Origin: Brotonthovivens ammoniilytica | GTDB taxonomy: Bacteria; Bacillota; Clostridia; Lachnospirales; Lachnospiraceae | Reading direction: 5' to 3' | NCBI RefSeq assembly: GCF_025566885.1 | Contig: NZ_JAOQJQ010000001.1 | Coordinates: 434,001-498,000, forward strand | DNA: 64,000 nucleotides | Part shown: positions 52,468 to 61,050 of the stretch, in pieces | Layout: each line of letters opens with the position of its first letter | Numbering within the stretch: the first letter of the stretch is position 1 | The notes under the pieces: generated by a model | Database searches by the model: none | The model's input: the letters and a program-made list of their open reading frames with translations, nothing else | Told to the model about the DNA's origin: nothing | Program-made: the position numbers and the translations under genes

Positions 52468-52993
52468 AAGTCCTGTTTATCATGTGATAGCAGTTCCGAT
52501 AGAAAAAGTAGTGGCCAATACATATAATCCTAATGCGGTTGCGCCGCCTGAGATGAGACTGCTTTATGAAAGTATCAAAGCTGACGGGTATACAATGCCC
52601 ATTGTCTGCTATTACAGTAAATTAAAAGACATTTATGTGATTGTAGACGGTTTTCACCGTTACCGTATTATGCTGGAGCATAAAGATATCTATGAAAGAG
52701 AGCATGGAATGATTCCGGTTTCTGTAATTAATAAGCCCCTAGACCAGCGGATGGCCAGTACGATTCGTCATAACCGGGCGAGAGGTATGCATGACGTGAA
52801 TCTGATGGGAAATATCGTGAAAGAGCTGCAGGAACTTGGCCGTTCTGATGACTGGATCTGTAAACATCTTGGGATGGATAAGGATGAGGTGTTAAGGTTA
52901 AAGCAGATTACAGGACTTACGGCGTTGTTTAAAGATGTGAGATTCGGAAAAGCCTGGAGACCGTCGGATGAAGATGAACAGGAAGAAGTATAA
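52457..52993 (+). CDS. ParB-like nuclease-domain protein, IbrB-like
   Basis: This 178-residue protein has a ParB/Srx N-terminal domain (VPIEKVVANTYNPNAVAPPE, then VDGFHRYRIM with the GxHR-type motif, and RHNRARG). No ParA is present, so it is not a partition protein. Overlap with ibrA indicates coupled expression and a joint complex. In DndB/DndC-like systems a similar pairing of a ParB-type and a PAPS reductase-like protein exists, but the DndA, D and E partners are not here. Confidence 0.88.
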   Translation: MEYESPVYHVIAVPIEKVVANTYNPNAVAPPEMRLLYESIKADGYTMPIVCYYSKLKDIYVIVDGFHRYRIMLEHKDIYEREHGMIPVSVINKPLDQRMASTIRHNRARGMHDVNLMGNIVKELQELGRSDDWICKHLGMDKDEVLRLKQITGLTALFKDVRFGKAWRPSDEDEQEEV

Positions 52994-53018
52994 GGGCGTG
53001 GAGAAATACGCAGATGGA

Positions 53019-53903
53019 CTAAAAACAAAGTTTAATTGTCAGCTGCTTATTCTGCCAGGATGCACTTATGGTTCCTCCTAGTTCTTCTGTTAACATTTTG
53101 GCAATAGCAAGTCCAAGCCCGGTAGAGTTCTTTCCGTTTTCCACAGTGAAAAAGCGGTTGAACAGCTGGCCGGCTGATATTTCATCAAGGCTTGAGGCTG
53201 TATTAGTAAAATAGATCTCGCCCTGAAGATTTAATGAAATAAACAGATCTTTGTCGCTGTATTTCAGGGCATTATTTAAAAGGTTTTCAAAGATACGGGA
53301 AAGCGCGTTTTTATTTAGAACGCGCTTAATCTTTTGCTGGGGGATATTGATCTGAGGTATAATGCCGGCTTCTTTGAAGGAAACATAAAATGATGCGATG
53401 CTTTCCTCCAGACATGCGTTTAAAGATACAGTCTCTCTTGTATGATATTCCTGAATGGATATAATCACTGAATAACGAAAAAGTTCTTCTGTTAGTTTTT
53501 TTAAAGCCTCTATCCGGTTGTCAATGACTGAAAGATATTCAACAGCCTGAGGAGATAAATGTTCTTTTTTTAACAGAGACATATATCCACAGACTGCGGT
53601 GAGAGGAGTCCGCAGATCGTGAGAAATATTTGTAACAGCATCCTTTAATTCCTGGTCTCCCTGACGGTATTTCAATTCTTTTTTTCTGATTACAGCCAGC
53701 TGCCGGTTTATCTGGGCAGCCAGCCGGCATATTTTTTTGTCGCTGGTTGTAAGTGTAATCAGAGTATTTGTATCTTCTTTCAGCTTTGCCTGAAATTCTG
53801 TACGGATTTCATCTATAGACCTGCGCATACTGAATATTTTGAGTAGTGATATTATAAGTGCGGCGGCAAGTATTCCGCACAGAATAAAAAGCAAAGTGTT
53901 CAT
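53019..53903 (-). CDS. Sensor histidine kinase
   Basis: This 294-residue kinase has a single N-terminal membrane segment (about 3-23), a coiled stretch, a HisKA domain (NISHDLRTPLTAVCGY) and a HATPase domain (NLLNNALKYSD, STGLGLAIAKML). It has almost no extracellular part, so signals are probably sensed within the membrane or through the ABC transporter. It is the last of four minus-strand genes (regulator, ATPase, permease, kinase). Confidence 0.95.
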   Translation of the reverse strand: MNTLLFILCGILAAALIISLLKIFSMRRSIDEIRTEFQAKLKEDTNTLITLTTSDKKICRLAAQINRQLAVIRKKELKYRQGDQELKDAVTNISHDLRTPLTAVCGYMSLLKKEHLSPQAVEYLSVIDNRIEALKKLTEELFRYSVIISIQEYHTRETVSLNACLEESIASFYVSFKEAGIIPQINIPQQKIKRVLNKNALSRIFENLLNNALKYSDKDLFISLNLQGEIYFTNTASSLDEISAGQLFNRFFTVENGKNSTGLGLAIAKMLTEELGGTISASWQNKQLTIKLCF

Positions 53904-53918
53904 ATAAGGCTCCTGGTA

Positions 53919-54767
53919 TTATTTGATATCTTTTTTTTCGAAAAAGAAGACTCCGATGGTACTGCTTATACAGATAATAACAGCAGAATATAAAATCATC
54001 AGTTTTGGATGGACCGGTGACTGTAAAGAAAGCTGGGTGCTCTGTCCGGAGGGGAGCAGGTCAATAAAAAACTGAGCCGCGTTTCTGGCAGATTCACTTA
54101 AATAGTGAGGATTCGGAACAGTTTTTGGTACTTGCTGTCCATTTACAATTTCAATGGTATCTAACATTTCCGGCTGGGCGATCATATTGATCAGATAGAT
54201 ACAGACAAACATAAAAACAATAACAGCCAGTATATTTAAAATGGCGGCACTTGTTTTATTTGACAGCAGCAGCGTTGTCATAGTAAAAAGGGCAGCATAG
54301 GAGATCATCATAAAAATTCCGTCGGCAGCGAACAAAACAAGTGTAGATACGGGAAGGGTGGGCATTCCAAACAGCGGCAGTCCAATAATACATGCAGTAA
54401 TCATATAAGCGATGTTTAAGAAAATACCGATGGCTGCGCTTGTAATAAAATTTGCCAGATAGATCTGCGGTCTTGTATGGCCTACAATTAATTTATTTCG
54501 GATTGTCCCGTCACTGTATTCTACTCCTATAAAAAGACTTAGGACAGCAGCCATAATCAGGCCGGGGAGAGCAAATCCGGACAAACCAAACCCCTGGAAA
54601 AATAAAGTATCAAAAGTAATATTTCCGCCGTAAGTTAACAGGCTACGGTAAAACATAAGTGCTATAAAAATACAGTATCCGGCCATAATCATCACAGCAC
54701 ACCAGAAAATCTTATCTTTTTTAAGTCTGGAAAAATTAGAACGCAGTAATCTACTCATGTCTGCCAC
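53919..54767 (-). CDS. ABC-2-type permease
   Basis: This 282-residue membrane protein has six predicted segments and the ABC-2 motif GVEYSDGTIRNKLIVGHTR between the second and third. Its start overlaps the ATPase gene by 17 bases. It would form the membrane part of a transporter like those giving immunity to lantibiotics and other peptides. A large extracellular loop (about 190-240) contains a Gln/Pro-rich stretch. Confidence 0.92.
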   Translation of the reverse strand: MADMSRLLRSNFSRLKKDKIFWCAVMIMAGYCIFIALMFYRSLLTYGGNITFDTLFFQGFGLSGFALPGLIMAAVLSLFIGVEYSDGTIRNKLIVGHTRPQIYLANFITSAAIGIFLNIAYMITACIIGLPLFGMPTLPVSTLVLFAADGIFMMISYAALFTMTTLLLSNKTSAAILNILAVIVFMFVCIYLINMIAQPEMLDTIEIVNGQQVPKTVPNPHYLSESARNAAQFFIDLLPSGQSTQLSLQSPVHPKLMILYSAVIICISSTIGVFFFEKKDIK

Positions 54768-55665
54768 CTCCCACTAAATTTACATAATAGCTTTCTAGGC
54801 TTTCGTCCCGCTCGTGAACAGAAAGCAGTTCGCAGTTTTCATTTGCAAGGGCAATGGCAAGTTTTGAAATACTGATTTCTCCAAAGATATCGGCCTGATG
54901 ATCAGGGAGAATCTGGTGGTCCGCTTTCAGCTGAAATAAAACTCTGGCCAGTGCTTCCATATCAGATACTGTGACGCGGATACATTTTCGGCAGGCAGCT
55001 TCTAGATCTTTCGCGCTGATTTCTTTGATGAGCTGTCCGTTTTCAATAAAACCGTAATGTGTGGCAAGACGGGACAATTCATCTAAAATGTGGCTGGAGA
55101 TCAGAACCGTAATATTTTTTTCATGATTTAATTTTAGAATCAGCTCCCGGATTTCTATAATCCCCTGGGGATCTAAACCGTTTACCGGTTCGTCTAAAAC
55201 AAGAAAATCAGGATTCCCTGCAAGGGCAATAGCAATACCGAGCCGCTGGCGCATACCCAGTGAAAAGTTTTTTGCTTTTTTGGAACCGGTGTCAGAAAGC
55301 CCCACCAGCTTAAGCAGTTCGTCAAGACCTTCAAAGGAAGGAAGACCAAGAATGCGGTATTGTTCTTTTAAATTATCGCGGGCGGTCATGTTAAGATAAA
55401 TGGAAGGTGTTTCCACTACAGCTCCCATGCGTCTGCGGGATTTTTCAATATCTTTTCTGGAATTTTTCCTCCCATATAAAATATATTCACCGCCGTCAGG
55501 CTTTTGAAGTCCGCAGATTAAGCGGATTAAAGTCGTCTTTCCAGCGCCGTTTTTTCCTACAAATCCATAAATACTTCCTTTTTCCACATGCATGTTCAGC
55601 TGATTCAGGGCTTTGTAATTTCGATATGTTTTTGTCAGTCCGTTGGTACTTAAGATGTACTCCAT
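54751..55665 (-). CDS. ABC transporter ATP-binding protein
   Basis: This 304-residue ATPase shows Walker A GKNGAGKTTLIRLI, signature LGMRQRLGIA and Walker B FLVLDEPVNGLDPQG. The C-terminal 80 residues are the extra domain found in BcrA/SpaF-type immunity ATPases. It partners with the overlapping permease gene. AGGAGG precedes its ATG on the minus strand. Confidence 0.95.
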   Translation of the reverse strand: MEYILSTNGLTKTYRNYKALNQLNMHVEKGSIYGFVGKNGAGKTTLIRLICGLQKPDGGEYILYGRKNSRKDIEKSRRRMGAVVETPSIYLNMTARDNLKEQYRILGLPSFEGLDELLKLVGLSDTGSKKAKNFSLGMRQRLGIAIALAGNPDFLVLDEPVNGLDPQGIIEIRELILKLNHEKNITVLISSHILDELSRLATHYGFIENGQLIKEISAKDLEAACRKCIRVTVSDMEALARVLFQLKADHQILPDHQADIFGEISISKLAIALANENCELLSVHERDESLESYYVNLVGGGRHE

Positions 55666-55751
55666 ATCAGTGCCTCCTTTTTTATTTGTCTGTATCTTAT
55701 CATGCCATGGTTAAGAAAGCGGTTAAGGGGATCGTTAAGATGCAGTAAAGA

Positions 55752-56417
55752 TTAATCTGCATTTAGTTTAAAACCGATTCCCCATACAGATTCAATGTAA
55801 TCTTTTTTCTGTACAGTCCGCAGCTTTTTTCTCAGATTACTGATATGTACTTTCAGGGAGTTTTCCACACAGTCAGGCGTATCTTCACTGATAGCATCCA
55901 GAATCTGTGATTTTGTAATGACCTGATTTGGATTCTGAAGAAGCTGTTTTAAAATAGCATATTCGGTTTTCGTAAGATGAATTTCTGTCTGATTTACAAA
56001 AACCTGATAGGTGGTAAGATCTAGTCTGATTTCTTTGTATTCCAGTGTCCGGGCTGCTGCCGGTAAGTTTTGTTTCCGAAGCTGCACAGTAATTCTTGCC
56101 AGCAGCTCCTGAATATCAAAAGGTTTGGTCATATAGTCTGCAGCGCCCTGCAGCAAAAGTTTTACTTTGTCATGGATATCGACTTTGGCGCTGATGATAA
56201 TAACGGGAATATTACGGATATGGACAAGTACTTCTGAACCATTCAGTCCCGGCAGCATCAGGTCAAGAAGAACAAGATCTGGCTGATTTGAGGACAGCAG
56301 AAGGACTGCTTCTGTTCCGGAATAAGCTCTTAAAACATGATAACCCTCTTTTGTTAGTACTTCTTCCAGCATATTTCCAATAAAAATATCATCGTCTACA
56401 ACTGCAATTGTTTTCAT
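55752..56417 (-). CDS. Response regulator, OmpR type
   Basis: This protein of about 221 residues has a receiver domain with the phospho-acceptor Asp in DLVLLDLMLPG, the Lys in MTKPFD, and a winged-helix DNA-binding domain (ENSLKVHISNLRKKLR). The start at 56417 (MKTIAVVDDD) is preferred over the in-frame ATG at 56450 because the family begins there. It is the first gene of the module and should activate the ABC genes. Confidence 0.94.
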   Translation of the reverse strand: MKTIAVVDDDIFIGNMLEEVLTKEGYHVLRAYSGTEAVLLLSSNQPDLVLLDLMLPGLNGSEVLVHIRNIPVIIISAKVDIHDKVKLLLQGAADYMTKPFDIQELLARITVQLRKQNLPAAARTLEYKEIRLDLTTYQVFVNQTEIHLTKTEYAILKQLLQNPNQVITKSQILDAISEDTPDCVENSLKVHISNLRKKLRTVQKKDYIESVWGIGFKLNAD

Positions 56418-56690
56418 AAAATTACCGTCCGTTTTGAAAATTTCTGACATACTTAGAGAAATTATGTCAATCTGTAAATCATCTTAATCAATAGTTACAG
56501 ATAAATCAACAAAGGGGCGGACTTATTAAAAAAACGTTAATAATTCGCAGGTATTTCTTAATATTGTGAAAAGAAAAAATTGCGAAGAGAGCCAGCGTAA
56601 GTCCCTTGAATAATGAAATCATTGATGTATAATGGAGATGAAAACATACCGGAATTATCTGGTATAAAACCATTTAAGGGATGAGGAAAT

Positions 56691-58058
56691 ATGGAAAAAC
56701 AGGGAAAAGCAAGAGATCTGACCGCAGGGAATCCGGCAAAACTGATTATTGTATTTGCAGTTCCTATTTTTTTATGCAGTGCGCTGCAGCTTTTGTATGG
56801 ACTAATTGATACTAAGATTGTAGGGAGTACACTGGGAGAACAGGCACTGGCAGCGGTGGGAAGCGCCTCTCCTCTTCAGTCGCTTCTGATTGGCTTTCTT
56901 ACAGGTCTTTCCACTGGATTTGCTATTGTGGCAGCCAGAAACTTTGGCTCGGGAGATGAAAAGGAACTGAAGCGGTCTGTGGGAGCATCCATAGTGCTTG
57001 GGCTTTCCATTACCGCAGTGATTGTTATTGTACTGGCGGTTATTTTAAAGCCTGTTCTGCATATGCTGAATGTTCCAAAAGCAGAGTTTTCGCAGGCTTA
57101 TCTTTATATGATTATTGTGCTCTGGGGAATGTTTGCCACAGCCTTTTACAATATTCTGGCAGCTAACTTAAGGGCCATTGGAGATTCGCTGACACCACTA
57201 ATATATCTTTTAGTGGCCACGGTTTTAAATATTGTTTTAGACTTCTGGTTTATTGTTGGATTTCATATGGATGTGGACGGAGCTGCTTATGCCACTGTGC
57301 TGTCTCAGGTGATCTCTGCAATCCTGTGCCTGATACATATTAAAATCAAATATCCGGTTCTACATGTAAAAAAAGAACATTTATTTGTAAATAGAAGAAA
57401 AGCAAAACAGATGCTGCAGTCGGGATTGTCTATGGGAATTATGATGTCCCTTGTATGGTTTGGAACCATTGCGCTGCAAAGTGCTATTAATACGCTTGGC
57501 ACTTCTATTATTGTGGCTCATACTGCGGCCAGAAAAATAACGGAAATTTTATTTCTGCCATTGACCGCTCTTGGATCGGCTATTGCAACCTTTACCGGCC
57601 AGAATCTTGGAGCCGGGAAGCTGGACCGGATCAGAAAATCTGTAAAAACAACGATGATGATCTGCTGGATCTGGGATATTTGTGCTATTTTAATCTGTCT
57701 GTTTGGAGCCGGAATGATGATACAGTTTATTGCAAGCTCTACTGACAGCCAGGTGCTTTTGTGGGGAAGTACTTATTTAAGAGTAGATACTGTCTTTTAT
57801 TTTATTGCCACACCAATCACCATTATTCGAAATTCTATGCAGGGATATGGAGATCATGTAACTCCCATTTTATCAAGTGCAATTGAGATGGCGGGAAAAA
57901 TGGTCATTGCATTTTTGCTGGTTCCTGTACTTCAATATTGGGGAATTATCTGGGCGGAACCAATTGTCTGGTTCTTTATGCTGATTCCGCTGCTGATAAA
58001 GGCATATAAGAGTCCGGTGCTGAACGCCAAAAGGGAAGCGGCCCTCAGACAGCAGTGA
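56691..58058 (+). CDS. MATE-family efflux protein
   Basis: This 455-residue exporter with 12 membrane segments is a second MATE protein, only moderately similar to that at 24828. Motifs include LYGLIDTKIVGSTLGEQALA and ATFTGQNLGAGKLDRI. It is divergent from the response-regulator module with 273 bases between, so it could be part of the same antimicrobial response. This is inference. Confidence 0.92.
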   Translation: MEKQGKARDLTAGNPAKLIIVFAVPIFLCSALQLLYGLIDTKIVGSTLGEQALAAVGSASPLQSLLIGFLTGLSTGFAIVAARNFGSGDEKELKRSVGASIVLGLSITAVIVIVLAVILKPVLHMLNVPKAEFSQAYLYMIIVLWGMFATAFYNILAANLRAIGDSLTPLIYLLVATVLNIVLDFWFIVGFHMDVDGAAYATVLSQVISAILCLIHIKIKYPVLHVKKEHLFVNRRKAKQMLQSGLSMGIMMSLVWFGTIALQSAINTLGTSIIVAHTAARKITEILFLPLTALGSAIATFTGQNLGAGKLDRIRKSVKTTMMICWIWDICAILICLFGAGMMIQFIASSTDSQVLLWGSTYLRVDTVFYFIATPITIIRNSMQGYGDHVTPILSSAIEMAGKMVIAFLLVPVLQYWGIIWAEPIVWFFMLIPLLIKAYKSPVLNAKREAALRQQ

Positions 58059-58181
58059 TGGAGGGATAAAAAGTATTGCAAGGGGAGTGTGCAGTCACAT
58101 TTTTGATTTGAGAAAATGAATTCAGGGCTTCAGATTTGAAGCCCTGCTGTTGTTATGAAGAACCCGGCATCTACGGGAGTT

Positions 58182-58454
58182 TTACCGTCTCATCTGCATC
58201 ATGCGCATAATCATATCTGCTTTTTTTTGTTCTTCCGGAGACATATTCTGTTTTAAAATTTCAATTAAAAGTGAAGATTCTTCGTTGGAGAATTGAATGC
58301 CCTTGGTCTGGGCCTGTTTCATGGACTGCATGAAAAAAGGTGCGGCATCTTTCATGGAAGAAGGTTTCTGCATGTTTTGGAATTCCATCAGAAACTGCAG
58401 CTTTTCAGGAGAAAGATTGCTAAAGGCCGGATTTTGAAAAATATTATTGCTCAT
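58182..58454 (-). CDS. Small hypothetical protein, helical
   Basis: This 90-residue protein is rich in Met, Gln and Lys. It has a good AAAGG site 7 bases upstream. No known domain is recognised. Its MSPEEQKKADMIMRMMQ segment resembles CEEQQKKISMIIKLIELQ in the neighbouring 58514-58855 protein, so the two may be distant relatives. Both read on the minus strand, 59 bases apart. Confidence 0.7.
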   Translation of the reverse strand: MSNNIFQNPAFSNLSPEKLQFLMEFQNMQKPSSMKDAAPFFMQSMKQAQTKGIQFSNEESSLLIEILKQNMSPEEQKKADMIMRMMQMRR

Positions 58455-58513
58455 AAATTACCTTTCCATATTAAAAATTAAAAGAAAATGATCTTATAGT
58501 TTCAGAATATGCT

Positions 58514-58855
58514 CTATGTAAAAAATGATTCATAGGAATTTGACATTTCGAAGAAACTAAGCAGTGTATCTATGGTTTCCTGTTCTTTTTCGGTGCAGTA
58601 TGACCGGATTGCTGACAGCATCATGGAAACACGTTCGGATTCAGAAACTGCGGCACAGGCATGAAGTTCCTGCGTGTATGCTGAGTTATCAGAATTAAAC
58701 AGTGACACCGTTTTTTGTAATTCGATAAGTTTAATAATCATGGAAATTTTCTTTTGCTGTTCTTCGCACATATATGGAACCATTGTTTTCATGATCTGAA
58801 GTTCTCGGCTTTCGATCAGTGTATCCAGCAATGGTTTTTCAGTTGTTTCATTCAT
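58514..58855 (-). CDS. Small hypothetical protein, helical
   Basis: This 113-residue, mostly helical protein has two units of similar pattern (CEEQQKKISMIIKLIELQ and CTEKEQETIDTLLSFFEM). No membrane segment or known fold is seen. It precedes the 58182-58454 gene in a probable two-gene transcript. The ribosome binding site is weak. Confidence 0.65.
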   Translation of the reverse strand: MNETTEKPLLDTLIESRELQIMKTMVPYMCEEQQKKISMIIKLIELQKTVSLFNSDNSAYTQELHACAAVSESERVSMMLSAIRSYCTEKEQETIDTLLSFFEMSNSYESFFT

Positions 58856-58968
58856 AAAGTTTTATAACCTGTCTTTTTTTATATGTTTATGTAATGTTTC
58901 TGCAATTATGACAGTTTACTGTGCCCGGCATATATTAAATAGAATACAGCAGGAGAGATAGTTTAAAT

Positions 58969-59121
58969 ATGAGAAGACTGATCCAGGACGGTGACAGTGT
59001 TTATATGATAGATGAAGCGTGTATGAAAAAGAAAGAAGAACAGGAGCGGCTAAAGGAGATGCAGTGGCAGCGCCAGAGAGAGAAGAAAGTAAAACAGATT
59101 TCAGACAGAAAGCAGATGTAA
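58969..59121 (+). CDS. 50-residue charged small protein
   Basis: A short frame after AGGAGA encodes 50 residues. It begins MRRLIQDGDSVYMIDEAC and continues as a long, highly charged helix rich in Lys, Glu, Arg and Gln (KKKEEQERLKEMQWQRQR). A terminator follows 49 bases after the stop. It is divergent from the helical pair on its left. Function is unknown. Confidence 0.6.
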   Translation: MRRLIQDGDSVYMIDEACMKKKEEQERLKEMQWQRQREKKVKQISDRKQM

Positions 59122-59170
59122 GCTTTGCACAGATTGCAAGACAGGATAGGTGCAGGGCTGTAATTTTTTT

Positions 59171-59205
59171 CCGGCAGATTTTTTTATCTGCCGGATGTTT
59201 TAGTT
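59171..59205 (+). terminator. Terminator after the 50-residue gene
   Basis: CCGGCAGAT (59171-59179) and ATCTGCCGG (59186-59194) form a perfect 9-bp stem, followed by a T-rich run. Confidence 0.75.
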
Positions 59206-59222
59206 TTTATGAAAAGCAGACC

Positions 59223-59254
59223 TAAAAATGGGGCGGTGCGTTTTGCACCGCCCC
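59223..59254 (-). terminator. Terminator of the high-cysteine gene
   Basis: A perfect 10-bp GC-rich stem (GGGGCGGTGC at 59230-59239, complement at 59245-59254). On the minus strand it runs into ATTTTTAGG, downstream of the 59287-59487 gene. Confidence 0.75.
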
Positions 59255-59286
59255 TGCTTTGGTTACACAAAGGTGTAAAGCAAAGA

Positions 59287-59487
59287 TTAGCAGAAAGAAC
59301 CGCCGTTTCCACCACAGCAGCAAAGAATCAGCAGCAATGGAAGGATGTTGTCACAGCCTGAACCATTGAAGAAGGAACCATTGTTTCCGCCGCAGCAGGA
59401 CAGAATCAGGAATAACCATATAAGGTTACCGCATCCATTGTTATCTCCACAGTCACATCCACAGTTTGTAGCAGCTAAATCACTCAT
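59287..59487 (-). CDS. High-cysteine, glycine-rich small protein
   Basis: This 66-residue protein contains about 11 Cys and many Gly and Asn. It has an internal duplication: GCGNLIWLFLILSCCGGNNG is repeated as GCDNILPLLLILCCCGGNGG. Each unit is a hydrophobic strand or helix followed by CCGG. A GGAGGC ribosome binding site precedes the ATG. Similar proteins in Lachnospiraceae are annotated as chorion-class high-cysteine proteins. A role in spore coat or envelope is a guess. Confidence 0.75.
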   Translation of the reverse strand: MSDLAATNCGCDCGDNNGCGNLIWLFLILSCCGGNNGSFFNGSGCDNILPLLLILCCCGGNGGSFC

Positions 59488-59577
59488 ATTTGAGCCTCCA
59501 TTAAATTTTCTTTACAGTTCATATTATGTAGGCTGCTTGTCAGTGTTTCTATTTTTTATAAAAAATTTTTTCAGAGA

Positions 59578-59614
59578 TTGACATGGAAAAATATACATGT
59601 ATAATTGTATACAA
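59578..59614 (+). promoter_or_regulatory. Promoter and GntR-type operator of the citrate synthase-icd operon
   Basis: TTGACA (59578-59583) and TATAAT (59600-59605) are separated by 16 bases. The perfect palindrome TTGTATACAA (59605-59614) overlaps the -10 end and start point. This is a typical place for a repressor of the GntR/FCD type, and such a regulator is encoded two genes downstream. Confidence 0.7.
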
Positions 59615-59649
59615 ATATACAAAAGTTTCAAGGTTAGGAGAGTTGTAAA

Positions 59650-61032
59650 ATGAGAAAAGTCGTTATGAACAAGCATAATAATCTTCTGCAGCTGGAAGAA
59701 CATTTTTATCAGCTGGCAGATGTGGAAGAACCAAACACATTCCGGAATTTATTTCCATATGAAGAAATTCCGAAAATTGCTTTTAACGACAGAATTGTAC
59801 CTCATAATATGCCGGATGAGATCTGGATTACAGATACTACCTTCAGAGACGGACAGCAGTCGAGAGCACCTTATACCACAGATCAGATTGTAAAGATATA
59901 TGATTATCTGCACAAACTTGGAGGACCAAAAGGGATTATCCGGCAGAGTGAATTTTTCTTATACAGTAAAAAGGACAGAGATGCCGTATATAAATGCATG
60001 GAGATGGGATATAAGTTTCCGGAGATCACCAGCTGGATTCGTGCCAGCAAAAAAGATTTTGAGCTGGTAAAAGAAATCGGTCTTCGGGAAACAGGTATTC
60101 TTGTAAGCTGTTCGGATTATCACATTTTCTATAAGATGAAGATGACCCGCCGGGAGGCTTTAAATCATTATCTGAGTGTGATTCGGGAATGTCTGGAGAC
60201 CGGAGTCAGCCCAAGGTGTCATCTGGAGGATATTACAAGATCGGATATTTATGGATTTGTAATTCCTTTCTGTCTGGAACTGATGAAGCTGATGGATGAA
60301 TATAAAATTCCAATTAAAATCAGGGCCTGTGATACCATGGGATATGGCGTTAATTATCCGGGAGCAGTAATCCCCAGAAGTGTTCAGGGGATTATTTACG
60401 GTCTTACTACCCATGCGGGAGTTCCATCAGAGCTGATTGAGTGGCACGGACACAATGATTTTTATAAAGCTGTTTCCAATTCCACTACAGCATGGCTGTA
60501 TGGAGCCAGCGGAATTAACTGTTCTTTGTTTGGAATCGGGGAGAGAACCGGCAATACGCCTCTGGAAGCTATGGTATTTGAATATGCACAGCTCCGGGGA
60601 ACTTTAGACGGTATGGATACAACTGTGATTACGGAACTGGCGGAGTATTATGAGAAAGAATTAGATTATACTCTCCCCAGCAGAACTCCTTTTGCGGGAA
60701 AGAACTTTAATGTAACAAGGGCCGGTATTCATGCGGACGGACTTTTGAAAAATGAAGAGATCTATAATATTTTTGATACTGAGAAATTTTTAAAACGTCC
60801 GGCGCTGGTATCCGTATCAAATACATCCGGGCTGGCGGGGATTGCCCACTGGATTAATTCTTATTACCGGCTGGAGAAAAATCGTCAGGTGGATAAAAAT
60901 TCGAAATTGGTTCATCTGGTAAAAGACTGGGTGGATCAGCAGTATGATGACGGACGTGTCACTGTTCTGACAGATGATGAACTGGTTTCGGAAATAACCA
61001 GATGTTGTCAGAAACTAAACTACGTGTTATAA
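59650..61032 (+). CDS. Probable Re-citrate synthase (isopropylmalate synthase-like)
   Basis: This 460-residue protein belongs to the isopropylmalate/homocitrate synthase family: WITDTTFRDGQQSRAP, EWHGHNDFYKAVSNS and FGIGERTGNTPLEAM. It lacks the C-terminal leucine-binding regulatory domain of LeuA. It stands in one operon with a GntR regulator and NADP-isocitrate dehydrogenase, not with leu genes. In Clostridium kluyveri a protein of this type is the Re-stereospecific citrate synthase. Citrate formation is therefore the favoured role; citramalate or homocitrate synthesis are alternatives. Confidence 0.75.
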   Translation: MRKVVMNKHNNLLQLEEHFYQLADVEEPNTFRNLFPYEEIPKIAFNDRIVPHNMPDEIWITDTTFRDGQQSRAPYTTDQIVKIYDYLHKLGGPKGIIRQSEFFLYSKKDRDAVYKCMEMGYKFPEITSWIRASKKDFELVKEIGLRETGILVSCSDYHIFYKMKMTRREALNHYLSVIRECLETGVSPRCHLEDITRSDIYGFVIPFCLELMKLMDEYKIPIKIRACDTMGYGVNYPGAVIPRSVQGIIYGLTTHAGVPSELIEWHGHNDFYKAVSNSTTAWLYGASGINCSLFGIGERTGNTPLEAMVFEYAQLRGTLDGMDTTVITELAEYYEKELDYTLPSRTPFAGKNFNVTRAGIHADGLLKNEEIYNIFDTEKFLKRPALVSVSNTSGLAGIAHWINSYYRLEKNRQVDKNSKLVHLVKDWVDQQYDDGRVTVLTDDELVSEITRCCQKLNYVL

Positions 61033-61050
61033 ATAGGGGAGGGATTTTTC

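Noticed and set aside
51136..52993. Dnd phosphorothioation or BREX-type defence island
   Set aside because: Only a DndC-like and a ParB-like gene are present; no cysteine desulfurase, DndD/E, methylase or helicase partners flank them.
52457..52993. Chromosome partition ParB near the replication origin
   Set aside because: No ParA, no parS-like 16-mer and no origin genes; the overlap with the PAPS reductase-like gene points to IbrB.
59650..61032. leuA (2-isopropylmalate synthase)
   Set aside because: The regulatory C-terminal domain is absent and the operon partner is icd rather than leu genes.
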